Shown here piece by piece: positions 1 to 9,600 of a DNA stretch of 11,931 nt. Position 1 is the first letter of the stretch. The number at the start of each line of letters is the position of its first letter. The notes below the pieces were generated by a model. The model was given only the letters and a program-made list of their open reading frames with translations, was not told where the DNA came from and made no database searches. The stretch lies in assembly GCA_900766395.1 (NCBI GenBank), contig CAAFWB010000098.1, positions 1 to 11,931 on the forward strand, given 5' to 3'. Origin of the DNA: Clostridia bacterium. GTDB lineage: Bacteria; Bacillota; Clostridia; Christensenellales; UBA1242. A program made the position numbers and the translations under genes.

Positions 1-600
1 CCACATTATGTCATGGACTACTTTACTCTTGCAAATGTTCCAATCATGCGCGAAATCAGTTGTTTCTTTGGATTGGTCAAAGATGCTTTGACTCAAGAAA
101 TCACGAAAATCACTCTTGAAGACGGATATACAACTTTCGGTGTTGGTGAAGCACAAGAAGAAATTAATGCACCAGCTATGACAGGATCAATGGGGACTGT
201 CAAAGAAGTCGTTTTGCCTTCAACATTAACAAAACTTGGTGTTGCTGCATTTATTGGTTTTACATCACTTGAAAATATTAATCTTGAAGATACAAAACTC
301 ACATCAATATCAATGTATGCATTTGCTGAAACATTGAATTTGAAAAAAGTTAAATTGCCAGAAACTCTCAAAAAACTTGAAATGCTCGCATTCTATGGAT
401 CGGGGCTTACTGAACTTGAACTCAACGAGGGTTTGGTTTCGTTGGATGCAGGTGCATTATCTGGACTTGCAAACCTCAAAGTTTTGACAATATCATCAAC
501 AGTGTCTTCAATTCAACAAAATGTTTTATTATTTACAGATGCAGGCGATACAATAACACTTTCTTCACTTGAAAAAATTGTTATCAAAAAAGATTTGACA
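1..600 (+). repeat. LRR_5 / BspA-like leucine-rich repeat block 1 (in gene 1)
   Basis: The translation contains successive units of about 23 residues of the type 'LPSTLTKLGVAAF', 'SLENINLEDTKLTSI', 'LKKVKLPETLKKLEMLAF' and 'LTELELNEGLVSLDAGAL', most clearly at about 202-500. The pattern of a 'V/I-x-L-P-x-(T/S)-(L/V)-x-x-(I/L)' strand followed by a '(A/G)-F' turn is typical of the LRR_5 (BspA-like) family, which makes solenoid binding surfaces on secreted bacterial proteins. The block probably begins before the window. The strings 'LPSTL' and 'LPETL' are LRR strands and not sortase signals. Confidence 0.85.
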
Positions 601-3600
601 ACCGCACTTGCAATTGAGACGATAACGAAAAATGTTTACTATAAAAATGGTTCACAAATTGCATTGTCAACAATTTCAGAGGCTGGCACATATCTTTCAT
701 ATATTTGTGGAACGACAGATGATTGGCGTTATGAAACAGTGGGTGGCAAGAATTACATCACTGCTTATGTGGGAAAAAATGTTGTTGTCGATGTCCCAAC
801 TTATATTTGGGATGGATCAACTGGTGACACAATTGAAATATATGGCGTTAAATCTCTTAACAATTCAAAAATCAGAAAACTCACTATTCGCGAAGGTGTG
901 AAGAGTGTTGGAAATGGAACAAACAACATTATTAACGGAACATACAACAACACTTTGACATATGTTTCGATTGCAAGTTCTGTGGTTGAAAATGATGCGC
1001 ACATCCTTGACGATTGCTTTGCACTTGAAAGCATCAATCTTTTTGGCAACTTGCAAAATGAACTGACAACCTCAAGCATAAAACCATCTACTTGGCATTC
1101 GCACAATGATTATTGGAATAGCACGATTACTTCTGAAGGTCAAAGCACTGCTGATGAAGTGACAAAAATCGTTTCCGCTGGGGGCTATTCAACATATTCA
1201 ATCGGACAAAATCGTGTTCAAGTCAAACCTGCGCAAGGAGGATTTGGTGGAGATTTGTGGATGGGAACAACTGGCACAAATGTTGATGCATTTGTCCCTG
1301 CATTTGGAATATTCATGCCACAAAGAATTACACCAAGCATAATTACAACAGTTTCTCAAGAACAAATGGCACAATTTGTTCCAATGAATTCTGTAATTAG
1401 CTTGCGTGGCTTTACTGGAACAAAGACTGAAGTCATGTATACAGTCGCTCAATATAATTCAACGATAAACTTTAACAGCATTACTTTTGCTGAAGGTATC
1501 ACGAGAATTGGAGACAAGGGAAACAAGAATAACGGCGTTGGAGCAGCAGGCGCAGTTTATGCTTTGGGACCAGTTGTAAACAAGATAAATAAAGTTGGCT
1601 CAGAAGATAAAATCAATTTGCTTTCATTCGATGGGTCTTTTGAAAGTTCAGTTCCAAGTGCAATCGCAAAAGATGGTGGAACACTCAGCCTTTCGAATTC
1701 TGCATATGCTGGCTCAAAAGCATTGTCATACTCAAAATCTGGAGCATCAAAAGCGACAATAACAACACAACTTGAAGCAGGGGTATATGTGTTTGAAGCA
1801 ATGGTAAAATCATCAAACGCCGGTGCACCTTTGCAAGTTCAGTTGTCGTCTTCTGGTTCAAACTATTCAATATACTATAGTGATGTTCATAAAGGTGATG
1901 GAAACTATCAGTATGTCTTTGTAAAATTTGAAGTTCAATCTTCAATGGCTGCAAATCTCAATCTCATTCAAAGTGCAATTTATGATTGCATGAGTCTATA
2001 TCGCGTTGACCGCGGGCTTCCAACAACTCTTACTATTTTGGGAGCAAACGCTTTCTCAATTGTTGATTCAAATGGAAATACAACTGGATTATCAAGCATC
2101 AACCTTTCTCAAACCGCAATTGAGGAAATTGAAATGTTTGCATTGAATGCAACTTTTGAAAATTCAGGACTATCAGATTATCAATATTCAAATGGAAAAT
2201 ACACAATTGGAGGCACAGAAGTTCGCACAGATTGGAGCTTTGATACAAAGACAAACACTCTTACATTTGCAAACACAAATATCACAATGGTTGAATCAAG
2301 TGAAGATATGTTTTGGGGTGGTGGATACACATTCAATGCAAAAACCAATAGGCTCACAACTCCTGACGGATCAATCTATTCTGACAGATATTTTACACTA
2401 AATGGTGAATTGAAAAAAGATGTTGTGATTGCAATTCCAAGGACACTCACAACTCTTGGGCATATGGCTCTCAACACAGGTGCTACAAGATATATTGGAC
2501 TTGAAAAATCTGCATTTAAATCAATGGAAGTTTCTGCATTTGGCGGAACAATCACAGATGTTTTTGGTGGTGAAACACTATTAACAAGTGAAAAATTTGC
2601 CGATAATCTCGTTGAAATCAACCTTCCAAAAACATTTGAAGACATCACATATTCAACTTCGTCAGATATTGTTCTTGGACCAATGTTGATGTTCAATATG
2701 GGTGCAATTGGGGATGGGAACCAAAACTTCCATTTCCCAACAAATTTTGTTGGATATGGTTTTGCTGGAAATCGAGGACTTCAAAACATTAATGTAGATT
2801 CACAAAATGCAGTATTCAGCAGCAAAGATGGAGTTTTGTTTAATTCAAATCAATCAACAATAATCTCATTCCCAATCGGAAGAGTGGGAAATTACGAAAT
2901 GCCAGATTCAGTCAAGACTGTTGGTGAAGCAGCGTTCATCACATCAAGCCTCTCTTCAGTGACAATTTCTTCATCTTTGGAAGAGATTCAAGATTATGGA
3001 TTTGCAGGAACAACAATATCTAGCGAATCAATTGGGGCAATCGCAGAATTTGTTGGTCTCGAAAATTCAAAACTCAAAATTGTTGGACGTGGTGCATTTG
3101 CTGGAATTTCAGTAAGAACGTTGTCGTTCCCAGACACTCTTGTTTCAGTTGGGGACACTGAAGATTTGTATGGCACACCATTCGGTGGAGGAGTTTCAGG
3201 GGAAAATCCAATTCTTGAACTCATTATCACTCGTTCTGCTTTGACAAAACCAGTTTCTCTTGCTTACAACGCCTCAGAAAATGGCTGGTATTATAATTTT
3301 TCGTCAAAAGTTGAATATGTTCAACCTGCTGGAATTTATTCAAACAAATTGTTTGAAAGAGATTGGAAAATTCAGCAAATTGATGGCAAATATTGGATTG
3401 TTGCTTATCTTGGCGAAGAAACAAACCTTTCTGTTCCAAGTGTCACACTCAATGACATGGGTGAACTTGTTGAAATTTATGGCATCAAGTCAATAAATTA
3501 TTCAAATGTTTCATCACTTGATGTTGCAAGCGGAATCAAAGCATTTGGATATGCTGGAGATTCAACAAACATTCTCGGCTCAACAAGCGACAACAAGCTT

Positions 3601-6600
3601 GCCTCAATTGAAATTAAAGGAAGGCTTTTGAGCATGACAGAGAACTCACTTTTGGGTCTCAATGAACTCAGTTGTCTCACACTTGCAATGGATTTGGATG
3701 AAGCAAATTCGTTTGCTCCAACTGGAAGAACAGCTTGGTATCACTATAATAATGGTGTTTCGGAAATTGTCTCAACCTATCAAAAAGCAGGAATATATAC
3801 TTCAAGTCAATTGCAACGCGAAAATGAAGAATGGGTTGTCGATTCGGACGGCTATATAATCGCATATACAGGAACAAAAACAGAACTTGTTGTTCCAAGT
3901 CACTTGCTTAAACAAAATAGTGATGAAGTTATTATTGTGAAAGGAATTAAATCTTTCAAAAGTTCTTACATGGGCGACACAACAGTGCTTGGAGCCGTCA
4001 CATCTGTGACAATTTCTGAAGGTTTGAAAACAATTGAAGATTCGACTGATGGTGCGTTCCAATATCTGAAAAACCTTGTTGAAATAAATTTGTCTTCAAC
4101 AATCAATTATATTGGCGAAAATGCATTTAAAAATTGTGAAGTTTTGAGTGAAATAACCATTCCAAGCGGAGTTAAAGAAATCGCAGTTTCCGCGCTTCCA
4201 ATGGACAAAAACTTGAGCAAAATAACTCTTGAAGGCAATCTCAAGACAATATTCAATATACTTGACGCTTATGGTTCTTGGTTCTATAACAATGAACCAA
4301 CAGCAACCGACACCATTTATATTCAAGGTGTATACAACAAATTGCGCTATACGATTGTTTATGACGGAAATGGTGCAACTTTGTCAGACGGCAGCACATC
4401 ATTTAACCAAGAAAACGTTCTTCAAGGAAAAGAGATCGTTCTTGCTGATAATTCGTTTATATCATCTTCGATTTTCCTTGGTTGGTCAACCGATGCTGAT
4501 TCACTCTATGGAGAATATCAAGCAGGGCAAGCATTCACTTTAAGTAATACTGAAAATATAAAAATATCAGATTACAAAATCACATTCTATGCGATTTGGC
4601 AAAAAATGATTGGCATTATCACACTCGAAAATGAGTGGACAAAATCACATGATGCTGATCGAGGCTATGCTGCAACCAAATTTGGCAACACAACCTATAT
4701 TTCGACTGATGTTTCAATTGATCTATCAAAAGAAATTATTATGACAGGATCATTCAAGCTTTCAACACTTGGAAGAAACACAAAACTCATTTCACTCATG
4801 AGTGGCTCAACAGGAATTGAACTTTATGCAAATTCTTCAAACAAACTTGAATTGAGACAAAATAATAGTGTTGTCATGACAAGCTCAAATGCTTTGACGA
4901 CAAGTGGATTCTCATATTTCATTTACAAATCTTATAACACAATCAAAATCAAGGTTTTGAATGAAAACGGAGCTTCATTCTTTGAACAAAGCGTGGCTTC
5001 AAAAACCATGACAGGAACAAGTGCGAGATATATGTTGGGTTATGCAAGCAACTCAACTTCAGTCACATACGGAACTGCAATGTTGTTTGAAAGCATTGTT
5101 CTCAAACTTGAATATATGCCAATCGCAAACAGTGGCACAACAATGCTCAAAATAACTGAAGACAGAAAAGAGACGACAACTTCTTTGTCAAACACTTCAG
5201 GTGCCTCTGCAAGCACAATCAATGTTGTTAAAATGATCCCAACTTCAGAAGGTTCAATCCTTCCAAAAGAAAATATACCAACCAGATTTGGATATACTTT
5301 TGGTGGTTATATTTCTGAACTTGGAACAACAATATATGATGAAAATATGAATGTTAAAGTGGCTTCATATCCATATATTGGTGACAAAACTTTGACAGCA
5401 CAATGGACGCCAATTGATTACACAATCACATATGATGCAAACGGCGGAACAGGATCTTATACTCAAACTGTGCGTTTTGATGATACGTTTGAATCATATG
5501 GTGCAAATCAATCAATTAAACGCACAGGGTATTCAATTGTTGGTTGGGCAACCGACAAAGCTGGCACAAATGTAAAATACGAGCCAGGTAAGAAAGATTG
5601 TATATTTGACAACAAGGGCAACTTGACTCTTTATGCAAAATGGTCGGCAAATCAATATAACTATACTTATGTTGCTGGCAGCGGAACAGGAACAGCCTAT
5701 ACTGACAAAATCACATATGACCAAGCATTCACATTCCTTTCATCAAGCGACGCAAAACTTGGATTCTCAAAAACAGGATACTCGTTTGCTGGTTGGGTTG
5801 ACAGCAATGGCAAGACTTGGGGCCTTGACTGGGTGGGTAAATCTTGGACTTGGACAGGTGATAATTATGCAAAAGATATAACTTTCACTGCTCAATGGAC
5901 ACCAAACACCTACAAAGTTACCCTAAATAATCAAAGTGCAACGACTGCAGGAACAACAGCATATTGGTATATTTACGAAACATATAAAAATGGAATTTAT
6001 TACTATGCAGATGCAAATTGCACGACAAAACTTGGCACTGATGGGGCAACCATCACAAAACCAACAAGAACTGGTTATACATTTGGCGGTTATTACACCG
6101 GCACAAATGGGTCAGGAACTCAGTATGTTAACGCGAACGGAGTGACTGTCAACAACATGTATTCAACGGTTGCAAAAGACACAACACTCTCTGCAAAATG
6201 GACTGCAAACACATATACAGTCACAACAAACGCAAATGGTGGAACAATTTCAGCAACTTCTGGTTGGACGGTTGCAAGTGATGGCGCAACAGCAACAAAG
6301 ACAATGACATACGACGCAAATTATGGCACATTGCCAGCACCAACAAGAACTGGTTATACATTTGGCGGCTGGACGTTAAATGGCAAAGTTGTTACATCTT
6401 CAACAAAGATGCAAACTGCATCAAATCATACTCTCACTGCATCATGGAAGGCAAACAACTATACTGTTTCATTCAACGCGAATGGTGGAACGGTTAGCCC
6501 AACATCAAAATCAGTCACATTCGATCAAGCATACGGCACATTGCCAACACCAACGAAAACTGGATATACTTTTGTTGGCTGGACAAATTCAGTATTTTGC

Positions 6601-9600
6601 GTGAGCGATTGGCTTATTATATGGTCTGGTTCAACAAACCAAGGAACCTCATCAATTAATCGAGCAACAAATTCTGTGACATTAACTGCAACGGGGGCTG
6701 ATTGTTATACAAATCCTTGGAATGGCGCTGACTATAGAATAAAAGTTTCGCCAAGCACAACATATTTGTTCTCATGGAAACAAAGTGCTCAAAATTCTGC
6801 CGTTCAACATATGGTTTTCTTATACGATAGTCAAACTGCATCCTCTTATACTGGTGGAAATTCGGCTGAAACATATGATTCTGCAACGGGCAGATATTAT
6901 ATAAAATTCACAACAGCAAGCACGACAAATTACGTTGGTTTTAGACTCGGAATTGTTGGAGCAAGTGGAACGACCCTCACATTTAGTGAGATAAAACTTG
7001 AAGAAAGTTCAACTGCCACTGCATATCTCACAACCAATACAACAATCGTTAAAACTCCAAAAAATCACACACTTTATGCTGAGTGGACACCAATCACATA
7101 CACCATCAAATATAACGGAAATGGAAATACAAGCGGATCAACATCAGATTCAACTCATACTTATGATGTTGCAAAAAATTTGACCGCAAATGGATTTGCA
7201 AAAACAGGTTACACATTTGCAGGGTGGGCAACGAGTGCAAGTGGAAGTGTTGCTCATGGCAATAGTGCCAGCGTAAAGAATCTTTCTTCAACTCAAGGTG
7301 CAACTGTCACACTCTATGCAAAATGGACAGCAAACCAATATACTGTGACAGCAAACGCAAACGGCGGAACAATTCCAACGACCTCTGGCTGGACGATTGC
7401 AAGTGGCTCAAAGACAGCGACAAAATCAGTGACATATGACTCAACTTATGGCACATTGCCAACGCCAACAAGAACAGGTTATACATTTGCTGGATGGTGG
7501 ACAGCAGCAAGCAACGGAACACAAATTACATCATCAACAAAAGTTGCAATCACCACTGCACAAACACTCTATGCTCATTGGACAGCAAATACATACACCG
7601 TGACATTAAATTCAAATGACGGAACATATTTATCAAAAACATCATTGACTATTGCGGCTTCTGAAACTGGAAATTGGAATTATCAAAGTGTGTCAAGCGG
7701 AGTGTTTGCGCCAAATACAACTTATGTGTTAAAAATTGGAACTGCAACACGCACAGCAGGCAGTGCAACAAATTTCCAAGTTAGAATTTATGATTTCACG
7801 ACAAATGCAGAAAGAGCTACGGCAACGGCTGCTTTTGGAAGCAATGTTTCAATAACATTGAAAACAAGTAGCAGCCTTGTGCCAGCAAACAACAATCAAA
7901 TCATTATTTATGCTGGGGTTTCGGGCTCAACTGCTGGTGTTGCTGCAACATTTAATAACATATCTTTGACGGTAGCAAAAACGGTCACATTTGATTCGAC
8001 ATATGGCGATTTGCCAAATCCAACGAGAGCAGGTTATACTTTTGCAGGGTGGAGCAAGAATATGTTTAATCCAGCATCTGCATATGATTACACCGCAACA
8101 ACAACAAGAAGCGATGGGACATTCACATTTAATACTGGTTCAACAAACACTTCAAGTTTGGCATTCCAAATTCAAACATGGTCAAATAGCAGTTTTCTTG
8201 ATACAATTATTGCAACATCTTCAACTGGAATTGTGTCTGGCGTTTTGAATAAGACGGCATCAATTGCAAAACTAAGATTTAAATATAACGGAAATGCGGC
8301 AGATGCTTGGTTCTATTATGACATTTCAGATCTTCCTCACGGTAAATATGTAATTCAAGTTAATGTCACAACCATGCAGATGAATAAGATTGTTATCAAC
8401 AACATCATGATTGAACAAAACTCAAGCAACACAAGATCAACTTATGTTTCATCTTCAACCCATGTTACCGCAACATCAAAAGTTGATGAGGCAATGAATA
8501 GAACATTGTTTGCTCAATGGACTGGCGTTTCATACACATTGACATTCTCACAAAATGGTGGCAGCGGTGGAAAATTGAGTTCCACAAGTTACACAACTTC
8601 TCACAACACTCAAACAATAACCATCACTGAACCAACAAGAGCTGGATGGACAAGAACGGGGTGGACAGTTTCAGGGAACAATGGAAGTGCAACCGTTTCT
8701 GGAACAACGCTCACAATCGCTGGCGACACATATGGAAATATCACTGTCACACCTGTGTGGTCTGGAAAAACCTACACAATCACTTGGTCAGCAAATGGTG
8801 GCACAGGTGGAAAAGTAAGCAAAACTTCTTACACTGTTTCCGCTTCATCTCAAACCGCAACCATCACTGCTCCAACAAGAACAGGATGGAATGTGTCAAG
8901 TTACTCCGTTTCAGGAAACACTGGAACAGCGTCTGTTTCTGGAACAACTCTCACAATTGCCGCAAACACCTATGGAAATCTCACAGTCAAGGCAAATTGG
9001 ACTCCAAAGAGTTGGACGCTTTCAAAAAGCACTTATGTCACTGTTAATAGAACATCTTCACCAAACCAAGGTGCGTCGACAGGAACATTGGGCAATGGTG
9101 AAACGATTTATTATGGAGATGTATTGAGTTTCACATCAAAGGCGGGAACATTCTCAAGAAACGGAAGAACCTATCAACAACATATCAATGCGACAATCAA
9201 GTATTACACTTCAGTTGGTGGAACTCAAACAAGCACTGAATATAGCGACAAAGTCAATGGAGCAGCACTTAGAGCAGGACTTACAGTTTATGGCGCGGTC
9301 ACAGTCACAGCTTCAAGAAATCAGGCATATCGTTCTGTTTGGACTGGAAATGTTTCAACAGGCTGGATAAGAAATGGTTCTGCGACAATTGGTTCTGGAA
9401 GTTTTGGAAATGCGGGTGCAGACTTCATTGCTTACGGAACGTCATTCCACGCATCTGGAAGAGTTACATTCGGAACAAAATCCAATCAAGACGGAAGCAA
9501 TGGTTTCACAAATGTTGCTTCGTGGAGCGGTGGAACAGCACACTCATCTTGGTGGGCAAACTGGAATATGTCTTGTTCTTCATCAGGCGTCTACTTCAAA

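Larger units (their letters stand above)
5122..9006 (+). repeat. Array of about 11 InlB B-repeats with inserted domains (in gene 1)
   Basis: Units with the order 'Y-T-(V/I)-x-x-x-x-N-G-G-T', 'P-T-(R/K)-(T/A)-G-Y-(T/S)-F-x-G-(W/Y)' and 'L-(Y/S/T)-A-x-W-(T/S)-(A/P)' start near 5122 (degenerate), 5413, 5650, 5905, 6208, 6454, 7093, 7333, 7588, 8527 and 8767. Most are 79-101 residues long; those starting at 6454 and 7588 are much longer because extra domains sit inside them. The last two (8527-8766 and 8767-9006) are exactly 240 bases each and lack the GYTFxGW core. These units usually act as rigid stalks that present binding domains away from the cell wall. Confidence 0.9.

Noticed and set aside
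13..15. ATG at 13 as the true start of gene 1
   Set aside because: The frame is open upstream to base 1, no Shine-Dalgarno precedes it, and no signal peptide follows. The gene almost certainly starts before the window.
220..380. LPxT-like strings 'LPSTL' and 'LPETL' as sortase signals
   Set aside because: They are internal LRR_5 strands near the left edge, with no following hydrophobic helix or positive tail. The 'LPTPT' strings of the B-repeats are likewise not sortase signals.
5413..9006. CRISPR array or DNA-level satellite
   Set aside because: The periodicity is at protein level with an open frame, unit lengths vary and identity is low outside short words. There are no short identical repeats with unique spacers.
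8646..9047. 133-codon + strand ORF inside gene 1
   Set aside because: It is a frame-shifted shadow of the B-repeat array (Trp/His/Asn-rich, no start signal). The main frame shows clear domain structure across the same bases.
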